Shown here in pieces: positions 14,782-22,454 of a stretch of 46,245 nucleotides of DNA. Position numbers and translations under genes: made by a program. This DNA is from UMGS946 sp048421225. GTDB taxonomy: Bacteria; Bacillota; Clostridia; Christensenellales; CAG-138. The stretch covers positions 1 through 46,245 of the forward strand of contig DBFNRV010000089.1 in assembly GCA_048421225.1 (NCBI GenBank), read 5' to 3'. The notes beneath the pieces are model-generated. The model did no database searches, was not told where the DNA came from, and saw only the letters and a list, made by a program, of their open reading frames with translations. The stretch's first letter is position 1. Each line of letters opens with the position of its first letter.

Positions 14782-15271
14782 TAAAATCGCCTCCCAGTTT
14801 GTTCCTTAATAACTTTCTTGCCTCGCTTAAATGGTTTCGTATGGTAGACGGGGGCCTATGAAGCATCCCCGCTATTTCCTTGCTGGTATAACCTTCATAG
14901 TAGTAAAGGTACACCGCTGTTTTATATCTTTTTGGAAGTGCAAGCACCGCCTCCAGCGTTTCATCTATCGCTGGGGATTGATTACCGGAATATAGCTCAC
15001 GGCATTCATCCATGTCAATCCGTTTTCTCCACCAATGCCTCAATAGGTTTTTGCACATATTGGTTGAGGTTACTATGAGCCAGGCCTTTTCGTGCTCTTC
15101 ATCATTGAACTTGCCCTTATACTGGATTAGTTTCAAAAACGTGCTTTGAACGATATCCTCCGTATCGGCCGGATTTTTTAAGTAGGCGAAGCAAACGCGG
15201 TATACGGTATTAACATGACGAGCATATATATCCGCTATTTCTTTGTCCGTACGCAACAAAGTATCTGCCAT
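14771..15271 (-). CDS. ECF-type RNA polymerase sigma factor
   Basis: 166 residues with sigma region 2 (YARHVNTVYRVCFAYLKNPA, DTEDIVQSTFLKLI) and region 4 (LPKRYKTAVYLYYYEGYTSK, EIAGMLHRPPSTIRNHLSEA), a standard sigma-70 family group 4 layout without region 3. It directs RNA polymerase to a small regulon, probably including its own operon. GAAAGGAGAGG lies just before the ATG, and the anti-sigma gene overlaps its 3' end. A TATAAT on the minus strand at 15357-15362, about 90 bp upstream, could serve vegetative expression; no clear ECF-type -35 (AAC) was found. Confidence 0.9.
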   Translation of the reverse strand: MADTLLRTDKEIADIYARHVNTVYRVCFAYLKNPADTEDIVQSTFLKLIQYKGKFNDEEHEKAWLIVTSTNMCKNLLRHWWRKRIDMDECRELYSGNQSPAIDETLEAVLALPKRYKTAVYLYYYEGYTSKEIAGMLHRPPSTIRNHLSEARKLLRNKLGGDFNEG

Positions 15272-15548
15272 TTTACCTCTCCTTTCACCTATAAAACAAT
15301 TCAGAATGCCAAAGTGTCGGGAAAAAACAAATAGATTTCTAAAATATATTTTTACCCATTATACCTCAGCCTATCGATTTGGGCGATAAGAACCTGAAAC
15401 AACAATATAGCTTTTGGCCCGTACAGCACGGCTTGCAAACACGAGCCGCAAATGCTAAAATAGCGAACGGTATTTGGCGGGGCTGGTCAAAAGCATATTA
15501 TAATGCCGGCCGATGCTGAATAAGCCATTAGATCGGGCAGGAAATTGC

Positions 15549-16334
15549 ATGAAACGCATAAGGCTGATAATAGAATACGATGGAACGGGTTACGTCGGCT
15601 GGCAGATACAACCCAATGGAATCGCCGTTCAATACGTGATTGAGCGGGAGCTAAACAAGCTTACTGGCGAGAACTGTGTCCTTCACGCTTCCGGAAGAAC
15701 CGACAGCGGAGTGCACGCGTACGCGCAGGTAGCCCATTTTGATACGGACAGCCGGATTCCGCCGGAAAAATTTGCGTACGCGCTAAACGTCGGCCTTCCA
15801 CTTGATATAAGGATAAAGTACAGCGGCGCTGTAGATTCCGGCTTTCATTCAAGGTTTGATGTGATAAGGAAAAGCTATATATACAGCGTGTTGAATTCGC
15901 CCCATTCATCAGCCTTTACAAGAAATACGGCCCTGCATGTGCACTATCCTCTCGACATCTCGAGTCTAAATGCGGCTGCCGGCGTATTCATTGGCGAGCA
16001 TGATTTCATGGCGTTTAAATCTTCCGGATCCATGGTTAATAACACAGTAAGGACCATTTACAGATCTGCTTGGAGCAGGAACGGCGATATGCTTTACTAT
16101 GAAGTTACCGGCAGCGGCTTTTTATATAACATGGTCAGGATTATGGTTGGAACGATGCTTGAGATTGGCATGGGCAGATATGATAAGGGCTGTATAACAG
16201 AGGCTTTTAAAAAAGGAGACCGAAGTCTGCTGGGGATAACAGCGCCGGCAAAGGGACTGGCCCTTGCCAGGGTAGAATATGCGGATTTTGATACTGATAT
16301 GGCAGTGGGGGAATTCATATCAGGGTTTCGATGA
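15549..16334 (+). CDS. truA: tRNA pseudouridine(38-40) synthase TruA
   Basis: Converts uridines 38-40 of the tRNA anticodon arm to pseudouridine in the cytoplasm. The frame is 261 residues from ATG 15549, whose product begins MKRIRLIIEYDGTGYVGWQI, exactly where the family begins; a longer in-frame start at 15513 adds 12 residues without family support. The catalytic Asp lies in GRTDSGVHA (about residue 54). Further landmarks are KSYIYSVLN, EHDFMAFKSSG and GSGFLYNMVRIMVGTMLEIG. Only a weak GGA precedes the ATG. It stands alone on the plus strand; the 15272-15548 gap holds nothing else I can support. Confidence 0.95.
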   Translation: MKRIRLIIEYDGTGYVGWQIQPNGIAVQYVIERELNKLTGENCVLHASGRTDSGVHAYAQVAHFDTDSRIPPEKFAYALNVGLPLDIRIKYSGAVDSGFHSRFDVIRKSYIYSVLNSPHSSAFTRNTALHVHYPLDISSLNAAAGVFIGEHDFMAFKSSGSMVNNTVRTIYRSAWSRNGDMLYYEVTGSGFLYNMVRIMVGTMLEIGMGRYDKGCITEAFKKGDRSLLGITAPAKGLALARVEYADFDTDMAVGEFISGFR

Positions 16335-16654
16335 GGGGAAGTCTCTTCCAATATAAGATTATAAATAAACAAACGTAAGCGTAAATTAATAATACGGGCC
16401 CGTGTGCAATTTTGCGGCATAGTTTTATTGCAACAAAAAGACATTGCAATTCAGCATTGAGGTAAGAAAGACCAAGTAGAGGTGCCCAAAATTTGTTGTA
16501 TTAAATTAAAAGCAAAAGGGTGCTATAAAGAGAAAAAGCCATGGATATGATATAGGCTTGCGCGCTATGATCATTAAATAGATCTATTTAATCAAGACCT
16601 AACTCTAAATAAGCAATCATATTGTTGCCCTGCGCACAAGGCGCGTATAGAACA
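16335..16654. other. 320-bp AT-rich gap with a 20-bp perfect palindrome
   Basis: No coding frame is convincing. The gap lies between convergent truA and the S-component gene. The main structure is a palindrome at 16573-16592 (listed separately). A weak stem, GGAAG/CTTCC, sits just after truA, and AAGCC/GGCTT around 16530-16560 has a T-rich side on the minus strand. No tRNA or riboswitch was recognised. Confidence 0.5.
16573..16592. repeat. 20-bp perfect palindrome
   Basis: ATTAAATAGATCTATTTAAT reads identically on both strands, with no loop. It has no T-run placement for a terminator. It could be a binding site for a dimeric regulator or a relic of an element end. Confidence 0.7.
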
Positions 16655-16683
16655 AAGCCACAGCCAGTGAAAGGCTGTGGCTT
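16655..16683 (-). terminator. terminator of the dehydrogenase/S-component operon
   Basis: On the minus strand AAGCCACAGCC, TTTCACT, GGCTGTGGCTT forms an 11-bp perfect stem followed by TGTTCT. It lies about 30 bp past the stop of the S-component gene. Confidence 0.7.
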
Positions 16684-16712
16684 CATTGCTAAAAGCGCCC
16701 TAAGGGCCTTTA

Positions 16713-17219
16713 TTACATTTCAATTTTCAGCGCTTTCCTTATGCCGATTATTGCAAGGGTGCCCAATACTACTCCACATGCATATTGAATCAAGTTAAAC
16801 GGTATGCCTACAGCGGCTGTAGCAGCGCCTGCGATCACGGTTTCATATACAAAATAGCCAAGCGGCATTATAAGTCCGGCTAAGGGCAGGGCGGCAAACT
16901 TGGTCTTGCCGTTAAAGCGTTTCATTATCATAAACGCAACAAGCGCCATGCACCCTTTGATGATAAAGGTTGCGGGCGCGTACACCATTGCGCCAAGGAG
17001 AACGTCCGCGAGCGCGCTGCCTATTCCAGCGCATGCGGCACCCCACCAGCCGCCGATCATATATGCGCAAAGATATACGGCCGCGTCGCCGGCATTCATG
17101 TACGCTCCAGAGAAACCTGGTATGGGAATGGATAAAAACATCGTGGCCACTGTCACTATAGCTGTGAGCACGCCGCACGCAACCGGTTTATAATACTTAT
17201 TCTTAACTAAATCCTTCAT
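16713..17219 (-). CDS. ECF transporter S component, substrate unknown
   Basis: A 168-residue integral membrane protein with about five or six hydrophobic helices. The motif region MNAGDAAVYLCAYMIGGWWG, then AGIGSALADVLLG and YAPATFIIKG, is typical of the PF07155-type substrate-binding S components of energy-coupling-factor vitamin transporters. No ATPase or EcfT gene is nearby, so it would share the energising module encoded elsewhere. GGGAGGG lies 9 bp before the ATG, at the end of the upstream dehydrogenase gene, so the two are translated from one mRNA. No riboswitch is visible ahead of the operon. The substrate could be a vitamin or a related precursor. Confidence 0.82.
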   Translation of the reverse strand: MKDLVKNKYYKPVACGVLTAIVTVATMFLSIPIPGFSGAYMNAGDAAVYLCAYMIGGWWGAACAGIGSALADVLLGAMVYAPATFIIKGCMALVAFMIMKRFNGKTKFAALPLAGLIMPLGYFVYETVIAGAATAAVGIPFNLIQYACGVVLGTLAIIGIRKALKIEM

Positions 17220-17222
17220 AGA

Positions 17223-18194
17223 TTACACCCTCCCTAAATATGATCGGTAGCCGGATTCTTTATCCACTGTATTTAGAAGCGGTTCGCCGGCAAGATACAG
17301 GCTCAGGTTTCTGGCTGATATATCAACTATACGATCCAGGGTTTGTTTAAGATGGAAAAAGCCGGACACATGCGGGGTAATTACCGCATTTTTCAGGTTC
17401 CACAGCTTATGCTCCCGCGGAAGGGGTTCAGGGTCTGTTACGTCAAGACCACATAGAAGCTTACCGCACTCAACATAGTCCGCTAGCGCATCGGTATCAA
17501 GCGCGTTTCCTCTGCCGACGTTTAGTATGATCGCGCCCTGCTTCATTAGCTTTAGCCTCTCCCGACCGATCATCCTTTGCGTGGCGTCAGTGCCGGGAAC
17601 TGACAGAGCCGTCACATCTGCGCGGGGCAGAAGCGAGTCGAGTGATTCAGAAGTATATAATTCGTCAACATAATCGGGTTTGTCGTGAAGGGATCTCCTA
17701 ATGCCTATGGTATATGCGCCGAGGGCTTTGCATTTGCGCGCAAACTCCCCGCCTATGTCTCCAAGCCCCACCGACAGGACGATCGCGCCCTCAAGGGATG
17801 CGACGGATCCCTCGTCGCGCCACAGCCTCTCGATCTGGTTGTCCCTGTATTGATGCAGGCGCTTCATAAGCATAAGCGTCATGCCGAGCATATGTTCGCT
17901 GATTGCCAGGCCGAACGCGCCGCTGGCGTTTGTAAGTTTGACCCCGTCAGGTATTAGCTCAGGATATCCGTCGGTTCCCGCCGTATTCAACTGAAGCCAT
18001 TTCATTTTACGGGCATATTTGATTAGATAATGAGGTATATTGCCGATTATTACGTCTGTACCATCCACGTCTTCAGGGGCAAGATCATCCTGATTTTTAA
18101 CGGTAAAGCGTACATCATGCGCGCTGCCGGCTGCATATGCGAGCTTATTCATATGCTCTTCATTCGCCGGTATTGTAACAAGAATATCCAACAT
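17223..18194 (-). CDS. D-isomer-specific 2-hydroxyacid dehydrogenase
   Basis: A 323-residue NAD(P)-dependent oxidoreductase of the D-2-hydroxyacid dehydrogenase family, interconverting 2-oxoacids and D-2-hydroxyacids in the cytoplasm. The Rossmann motif is VGLGDIGGEFA (about residues 142-152). The catalytic triad positions are the Arg in ILNVGRGNALD, the acidic residue in LLCGLDVTDPEPLP and the His in ITPHVSG. GGAGG is 8 bp before the ATG. It is the first gene of a two-gene operon with the S component, only 3 bp apart. That pairing suggests the substrate may relate to a vitamin pathway, but nothing in the sequence fixes it; its closest relatives are usually annotated only as phosphoglycerate-dehydrogenase-like. 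Confidence 0.88.
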   Translation of the reverse strand: MLDILVTIPANEEHMNKLAYAAGSAHDVRFTVKNQDDLAPEDVDGTDVIIGNIPHYLIKYARKMKWLQLNTAGTDGYPELIPDGVKLTNASGAFGLAISEHMLGMTLMLMKRLHQYRDNQIERLWRDEGSVASLEGAIVLSVGLGDIGGEFARKCKALGAYTIGIRRSLHDKPDYVDELYTSESLDSLLPRADVTALSVPGTDATQRMIGRERLKLMKQGAIILNVGRGNALDTDALADYVECGKLLCGLDVTDPEPLPREHKLWNLKNAVITPHVSGFFHLKQTLDRIVDISARNLSLYLAGEPLLNTVDKESGYRSYLGRV

Positions 18195-18223
18195 CGGTGT
18201 CGCCTCCTTGCTTTGCTGCGCCC

Positions 18224-18252
18224 ATTATAACGCCTTGCGCAAAAACATGCAA
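18224..18252 (-). promoter_or_regulatory. SigA promoter of the hydroxyacid dehydrogenase operon
   Basis: On the minus strand TTGCAT (18252-18247), a 17-bp spacer, then TATAAT (18229-18224), 30 bp upstream of the ATG at 18194. It is one of the best vegetative promoters in the window. Confidence 0.75.
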
Positions 18253-18386
18253 TATGATGAATTAACGATTATATTCAATTATTGTAGTACTATATAGTGA
18301 ATTAACTGCCTATTTTTTAATTGATATAATTAAGAATGATTAAGAGATTCCGCTGTAAATTGACTATATGCACGATCCTCGTAATA

Positions 18387-18395
18387 TGCTATAAT
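18387..18395 (+). promoter_or_regulatory. extended -10 promoter of the small membrane protein gene
   Basis: TGCTATAAT, an extended -10 with a perfect TATAAT, 45 bp before the ATG at 18440. No good -35 is seen. Confidence 0.45.
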
Positions 18396-18439
18396 AATTT
18401 ATATAATGACAAATTTATAGAAATGGAAACAAAATTGTA

Positions 18440-18682
18440 ATGAAAAGCTTTTTAATATCATCTATTGTTGAGCTTATAATTGGTGTATTAGCCATCCTTG
18501 CGTTTATAGTGCTCTTAATAAGTGGCGAGAATATGAAAAGTTGGATAATAACTTTAATACTGGCCATAATATTGATAGCAAGCGGCATAAACAGCATTAA
18601 ATTATACAAAGATGCAAGTTCCAATATGTCGGAATTTATAAATGAAGTAAAGCATGAAAGTAAAGATGGCAGTAACGCTTAA
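18440..18682 (+). CDS. small two-helix membrane protein, unknown function
   Basis: 80 residues: two hydrophobic segments (about 5-28 and 35-52) joined by SGENMKSW, then a charged soluble tail (KLYKDASSNMSEFINEVKHE). The ribosome site is poor. The local sequence is markedly more AT-rich than its neighbours, and a mobile-element scar begins just downstream, so it may be recently acquired. No family recognised. Confidence 0.55.
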   Translation: MKSFLISSIVELIIGVLAILAFIVLLISGENMKSWIITLILAIILIASGINSIKLYKDASSNMSEFINEVKHESKDGSNA

Positions 18683-18690
18683 TTTTGGAA

Positions 18691-18840
18691 CGCGGCTTGA
18701 CACTGGAACAGTTAGCGGAGCAGACATACCTTTTCGAGCCTGCGTTGGGGAGCTATGAAGAGGACTGCTTCAAAGACATCAGCCATTATACCATTGTCAA
18801 GCTGGCGAAGTTTTACGGCGTTACCCCGATTAACTGTTAG
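18691..18840 (+). pseudogene. remnant of an XRE-type helix-turn-helix regulator of a mobile element
   Basis: Two frames together give RGLTLEQLAEQT followed, after a shift, by LGSYEEDCFKDISHYTIVKL and AKFYGVTPINC before TAG 18838-18840. This is the usual HTH_3 pattern (LTLxQLAEQT...GSYExxxFKDISHYxIxKLAKFYGVTxDYLLGL) of regulators carried by Firmicute conjugative elements. The start is missing, a frameshift interrupts the DNA-binding helices, and the DYLLGL end is replaced by a stop. It is non-functional. Confidence 0.65.
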
Positions 18841-18884
18841 GATCGGCTCAAATAAGAAATACTCAAATGCTGTTTCTTGGGCAG

Positions 18885-18918
18885 CCAAAGGGGACTTTTT
18901 ACAAAAAGTCCCCTTTGG
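18885..18918. repeat. 16-bp perfect inverted repeat
   Basis: CCAAAGGGGACTTTTT, AC, AAAAAGTCCCCTTTGG. It is a very stable hairpin inside the mobile-element scar; it could act as a terminator in either direction. Confidence 0.8.
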
Positions 18919-19086
18919 CGAGGTATGGGGCAAATACCCCAGTATCCAGCCTGATAGCTGCTTGCATTTGAAGTTTTTGCTGTTAACCTCAGTTCGTGCT
19001 GTACAAGCGAAGCGCATTGCCTTGGCGATTTTGCGGGTTTTTCCGCCAGGGAACCCGAATGACGGGAGGCAAAACCCGTAACCTTA

Positions 19087-19108
19087 AAAAAGCGGCGCGC
19101 CGCTTTTT
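19087..19108. terminator. 22-bp palindromic terminator-like element
   Basis: AAAAAGCGGC GCGCCGCTTTTT is a perfect palindrome with a GC core flanked by A5 and T5, the form of a bidirectional intrinsic terminator. It would insulate the downstream YwlG gene from transcription through the scar. Confidence 0.65.
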
Positions 19109-19142
19109 GACACGCTGAGCGGAACGTAAAACTGGCTGCATA

Positions 19143-19171
19143 TTTTAAACTGGCCTAAAGTCAGTTTAAAA
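19143..19171. repeat. 10-bp inverted repeat with 9-bp loop
   Basis: TTTTAAACTG, GCCTAAAGT, CAGTTTAAAA. It is 30 bp upstream of the YwlG promoter and could be an element end or an operator. Confidence 0.6.
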
Positions 19172-19198
19172 CGCGAAACTGCTATGATAAACCGGTAT

Positions 19199-19227
19199 TT
19201 GCAATTATATGTATACTCAGATATAAT
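19199..19227 (+). promoter_or_regulatory. SigA promoter of the YwlG-family gene
   Basis: TTGCAA (19199-19204), a 17-bp spacer, TATAAT (19222-19227), 32 bp before the ATG at 19260. Confidence 0.7.
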
Positions 19228-19259
19228 TATAGCTGTTTTATCAAGCATGGAGGAAACGT

Positions 19260-19826
19260 ATGGATAACATCAATATGCAGGCAAGGGAAGCGATTAACGA
19301 GCTTCTCAGCGCCGCCGTAATGCTGAAAAAGGGGGACATCGTCGTTGTAGGCTGCTCAACAAGCGAGGTTGGAGGGCGGCTGATCGGCACAAATTCAAGT
19401 TTAGATGTTGCCCGCGAAATAATGGAAGCTTTTTATGGCCCCATCACTGATAGGGGATTATATCTTGCGGTTCAATGCTGCGAACATTTAAACAGGGTCC
19501 TCGTTGTAGAAAGGGCGTGCATGGAGCGTTATGACCTTACCCAGGTATGGGTACGCCCTCAGCTGCATGCAGGCGGAGCCTTTGCAATGCAGGCCATTGA
19601 ACGCTTCAGTGATCCGGTAATTGTGGAGGATCTTAGGGGTAAGGCTTCCGCTGGAATAGATATAGGAGGAACGTTTATTGGAATGCATATGCATCCTGTG
19701 GTTGTACCGATACATACGAATAAAAGAAAACTTGGCGAAGCAAATGTAACCATGGCGCGCACCAGACCAAAGTATGTTGGGGGGCCAAGGGCCGCCTATG
19801 ATGAAATGCCGGTTTCTCCCCACTGA
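19260..19826 (+). CDS. ywlG: UPF0340 / YwlG family protein (TIGR01440)
   Basis: A 188-residue cytosolic protein of a conserved Firmicute family without a settled function. Visible family landmarks are GDIVVVGCSTSEVGG (residues 25-39), AVQCCEHLNRVLVVERA with adjacent Cys residues, VWVRPQLHAGGAFAMQAI, and IGMHMHPVVVPIH with three His in the C-terminal third. The conserved Cys and His suggest a metal or catalytic site, which is inference. GGAGG lies 7 bp before the ATG, and a good SigA promoter precedes it. In other Firmicutes the family often lies near glyA/upp; that context is not present here. It is monocistronic. Confidence 0.9.
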   Translation: MDNINMQAREAINELLSAAVMLKKGDIVVVGCSTSEVGGRLIGTNSSLDVAREIMEAFYGPITDRGLYLAVQCCEHLNRVLVVERACMERYDLTQVWVRPQLHAGGAFAMQAIERFSDPVIVEDLRGKASAGIDIGGTFIGMHMHPVVVPIHTNKRKLGEANVTMARTRPKYVGGPRAAYDEMPVSPH

Positions 19827-20128
19827 TTCTTTATTTATTAGATGACTTGGCAGATGGAAGGCGCATGACGCCTGCCCGAATGGTAAGCCTAACCAACTAA
19901 GCATTCGTAGCTTTTGGTATTAATGCGTGGCTCACACGCCTAAACGCTTGGGCTTCATCGATAATCCCAGGAGGATATTTTACAGCGGTGTTTTGCCAGG
20001 GCGAGGCGGGCGTTGAAACCGGCAGCCGCGCATACATAAACGGTGTCTCCGTATAAATGAATACTGTTTAATTGCTGACCTTTTTATGTGTTTTAAACGG
20101 AATATTCTATCACGGCTAAGGGGTCTAT
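19827..20128. other. 302-bp gap without a supported feature
   Basis: No promoter pair, tRNA or riboswitch was recognised. A short hairpin GGCG/CGCC lies at about 19859-19872. An in-frame stretch from about 19902 to 20056 encodes about 46 residues without ATG or ribosome site and was not called. The AEC permease start (AGGGG upstream) closes the gap. Confidence 0.4.
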
Positions 20129-21079
20129 ATGTCTGAAATGCTTCACTCTTTGTCCGCCGTCCTGCTGGTACTTATGATTATATCCGTCGGGTATGTGTTT
20201 GGCCGGTTTGGGTGGATGCGAAAAGAGCACAAAAAGTTTGTAATAAAGCTGATTATAAATGTTGGCATGCCAGCGTTATGCGCCTATAATATTTTTACGC
20301 AGTTTTCCAGCGAGATGTTAAGCGGCACGGGCTATCTGGTGCTGCTTCCTATACTGTCAATGGCCACCACCCTTATCCTTGGCGTTTTGCTTTCCAAACT
20401 GCTTAGAATTGAGCGCATACGCAGGGGCGGATTTATCGTGATGTGCGCGTTTTCAAACTCAATCTTCGTAGGACTGCCGATGTGCAGGGAATTGTTTGGA
20501 GAGGCTGCGGTGCCATATGTAATGTTTTTTTACCTTGTCAACACATCGTTGTTTTGGACTATAGGAAATTCATTGATACAGCGTTCTGGTGATAAGGAGG
20601 GTACAAAGCACAGCTTTATAAATGACGCTAAAAGGATGGCGACCCCGCCGCTCATCACGCTGTTGGTCTGCATACCGCTGCTGCTGATTGGATTTGAACC
20701 CCCAAAGCTTTTAATAAGCTTTTGCTCATATCTTGGAAACATAGTTACACCCTTGGCGCTTCTGTACGTTGGATATCTTCTGTTTGAGACGGGTATAAAA
20801 AACATAAGGATAGATAGGGGAATGACGGCTGTATTGCTAATGCGGTTTATTGTTGCCCCGGCAACGATGCTTTTGTTATGCAAAATGGTGGGATTCAGCG
20901 GAATTGGAGAAAGCGTATTTGTTATTGAGGCGGCTATGCCTGTGATGACGCAGGCCGTTGTAGTTGCGTCGAGCGTCGAGGCGGATGAAAGGTATGTAGC
21001 CGCGGGAATGAGCCTGACGACGCTTGCGTGCTTTATAGCGGTGCCGCTTCTGATGCTGGCGGTTGGATCGCTTAGCTAG
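20129..21079 (+). CDS. AEC (auxin efflux carrier) family permease
   Basis: A 316-residue integral membrane protein with about ten helices in two halves. It opens with LLVLMIISVGYVFGRFGWM and has VIKLIINVGMPALCAYNIFT, the family's conserved region, then FIVMCAFSNSIFVGLP with the Asn/Gly/Pro helix break. The second half has LGNIVTPLALLYVGYLL and AMPVMTQAVVVAS. Bacterial members of this carrier family move malate, malonate or other organic acids. No substrate gene is adjacent, so specificity is unknown. AAGGGG precedes the ATG. Monocistronic. Confidence 0.88.
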   Translation: MSEMLHSLSAVLLVLMIISVGYVFGRFGWMRKEHKKFVIKLIINVGMPALCAYNIFTQFSSEMLSGTGYLVLLPILSMATTLILGVLLSKLLRIERIRRGGFIVMCAFSNSIFVGLPMCRELFGEAAVPYVMFFYLVNTSLFWTIGNSLIQRSGDKEGTKHSFINDAKRMATPPLITLLVCIPLLLIGFEPPKLLISFCSYLGNIVTPLALLYVGYLLFETGIKNIRIDRGMTAVLLMRFIVAPATMLLLCKMVGFSGIGESVFVIEAAMPVMTQAVVVASSVEADERYVAAGMSLTTLACFIAVPLLMLAVGSLS

Positions 21080-21180
21080 AGCGTATAATATTCTCAATCC
21101 TAAATAATGATATTTATTATAAATGTGTTTGTATAATTCCCTGCTGTTTAGGAAAAACTTATGAACAGGAGGGGATATTT

Positions 21181-21744
21181 ATGCGTATTTTTAACGGTGA
21201 AACTTCAAAGAAGACTATTGTGATGTTGGCATGTATATCAATTTTCATTTTCATGTCAGGACTTGGCATAGGATATCTCGTATTTGGAGGCAGCGAAGCT
21301 GCCGAGCTGCCCAACGATACGGATAACGTAGCAAATATGGGACCAAAGAGCGTGCTCCCTGAAACGAAAGTCATATTTGAATATAGTTTTTTGGAGTGCG
21401 GACATACCATAACCCGTAGCCCGACGGCGTCTTTAACGGGAATGACCGAGGATGAAATAAAAAAGATGTATCCAGGCTATACGATAGTGCAGTTTGCAAA
21501 AGAAAACCTGCTGATGCAGTGTAATATCGAAGGCCATTGTCCGGATCATTATCTGCTTAAGCTGGAAGATGGACGTCTGTATGTATATAGAACCGATGAG
21601 GTAACACTGAAGCCAGAGCAGCTGATGAACCTATCCATCGACGTTACGAGCGTTGACGAAACCGCGGTAGAAGCCCTGTCAAAGGGCATAGCGTTTAGCT
21701 CCCTTTCGGACATAGACATATATCTTGAGAACCTTGATAGCTGA
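21181..21744 (+). CDS. BofC C-terminal domain-like protein, single-pass membrane
   Basis: 187 residues with one N-terminal membrane helix (about 12-35) and an extracytoplasmic part. The core pattern ECGHTITRSPTASLTGMTED, then EIKKMYPGYTIVQF, CNIEGHCPDHYLLK and GRLYVYRTDEV, matches the region shared with BofC, the Bacillus forespore protein that restrains SpoIVB and so delays pro-SigK processing. Clostridial proteins with this domain are of uncertain role. AGGAGG lies 9 bp before the ATG. It converges on the LURP-one-related gene, only 14 bp away. A link to sporulation fits the SigK-like genes upstream but is inference. Confidence 0.72.
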   Translation: MRIFNGETSKKTIVMLACISIFIFMSGLGIGYLVFGGSEAAELPNDTDNVANMGPKSVLPETKVIFEYSFLECGHTITRSPTASLTGMTEDEIKKMYPGYTIVQFAKENLLMQCNIEGHCPDHYLLKLEDGRLYVYRTDEVTLKPEQLMNLSIDVTSVDETAVEALSKGIAFSSLSDIDIYLENLDS

Positions 21745-21758
21745 CGAACCGCCGCCTG

Positions 21759-22238
21759 TCAGTTGTTGCCGTTATGTATGCAGTTGTCTATAGCAATTAC
21801 AATGGCAACGAAAAAGGCGGCGTTGCTGTCATCCTGAACTGCCAGACAGTAGGAATCGCCCCATGACAGCCATTTTTTGTCTATTCGGCCCAGCAGTGAA
21901 CCATTGCACATGATGTCAAAGCACATCCCCCAGATATCCCCGTTTATTTCAAACATGCCGTACTGGCTTTCTATTGAAATGCTGTGGGAAAAAAGCGTAA
22001 AGCGCTTGTGGATTGTCGCGCACTGAACGCCGCCGGAATATATCGCGTACTCCGGCATAAATCTAAGCAGTTTGCGTGTAATAAAGAAAACCTCGCTACC
22101 TGAGGCATCAAAGATATGAAGCTTTGAACCCCAGGTAAAAATCTCTCCCTGAACGCTGAATATAACGTTTCCGTCGCCGTCGGTAACGTTATATCTATCA
22201 CCTATGGAGAACACCTTTTGCTTAATATAGAGCTTCAT
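21759..22238 (-). CDS. LURP-one-related (YxjI/Tubby-C-like) protein
   Basis: 159 residues with the 12-strand beta-barrel pattern of the LURP-one/Tubby C-terminal superfamily: MKLYIKQKVFSIGDRYNVTD at the start, GNVIFSVQGEIFTWGSKLHI, then repeated beta-hairpins (YGMFEINGDIWGMCFDI, LGRIDKKWLSWGDSY) and a hydrophobic end (AAFFVAIVIAIDNCI) that could sit against a membrane. Bacterial members are small cytosolic or membrane-associated proteins of unknown function; some Tubby-like domains bind phospholipids. A strong AGGAGGAGG site and a SigA promoter (TTGAAG/TATTAT) drive it. Confidence 0.85.
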   Translation of the reverse strand: MKLYIKQKVFSIGDRYNVTDGDGNVIFSVQGEIFTWGSKLHIFDASGSEVFFITRKLLRFMPEYAIYSGGVQCATIHKRFTLFSHSISIESQYGMFEINGDIWGMCFDIMCNGSLLGRIDKKWLSWGDSYCLAVQDDSNAAFFVAIVIAIDNCIHNGNN

Positions 22239-22294
22239 GATTCACCTCCTCCTCGCGTTGCCCTTTATATTAATCCAGCCTAAACTTTCTATAA

Positions 22295-22323
22295 ATAATA
22301 GCATTCATCTGGATTCACTTCAA
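22295..22323 (-). promoter_or_regulatory. SigA promoter of the LURP-one-related gene
   Basis: On the minus strand TTGAAG (22323-22318), a 17-bp spacer ending in TGC, then TATTAT (22300-22295), 57 bp before the ATG. Confidence 0.6.
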
Positions 22324-22426
22324 TGCTTAAATAACTAATATGTTATCGATCAAAATTTACAAATGCGTATAAAAACCTGATTACAAAGTTATGGTTTTTC
22401 AGACGCTTGTCCTCTCAAATCATCGT

Positions 22427-22454
22427 TTTCCAACAAATATATCCCCATTATAAT
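22427..22454 (+). promoter_or_regulatory. candidate promoter of the NuoE/NuoF operon
   Basis: TTTCCA (22427-22432), a 16-bp spacer, TATAAT (22449-22454), about 115 bp before the ATG at 22572. The 22239-22571 gap otherwise contains only the divergent promoter and AT-rich sequence. Confidence 0.45.

Larger units (their letters stand above)
18841..19180. mobile_element. non-coding mobile-element scar with clustered inverted repeats
   Basis: After the broken regulator, 340 bp without a credible gene carry three strong inverted repeats (18885-18918, 19087-19108, 19143-19171) and a smaller one (TGGGG/CCCCA, 18927-18941). Dense hairpins of the CAAAGGGGACTTTTT type beside an XRE gene fragment are familiar from integrated conjugative elements. 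The exact element and its boundaries cannot be defined from this window. Confidence 0.45.

Noticed and set aside
18712..19081. 101- and 108-codon frames on both strands of the scar
   Set aside because: Both cross the inverted repeats and the broken XRE fragment; composition is not gene-like and no ribosome site is present.
19902..20056. Short open stretch of about 46 codons between ywlG and the AEC permease gene
   Set aside because: No start codon or ribosome site; the length is within chance expectation.
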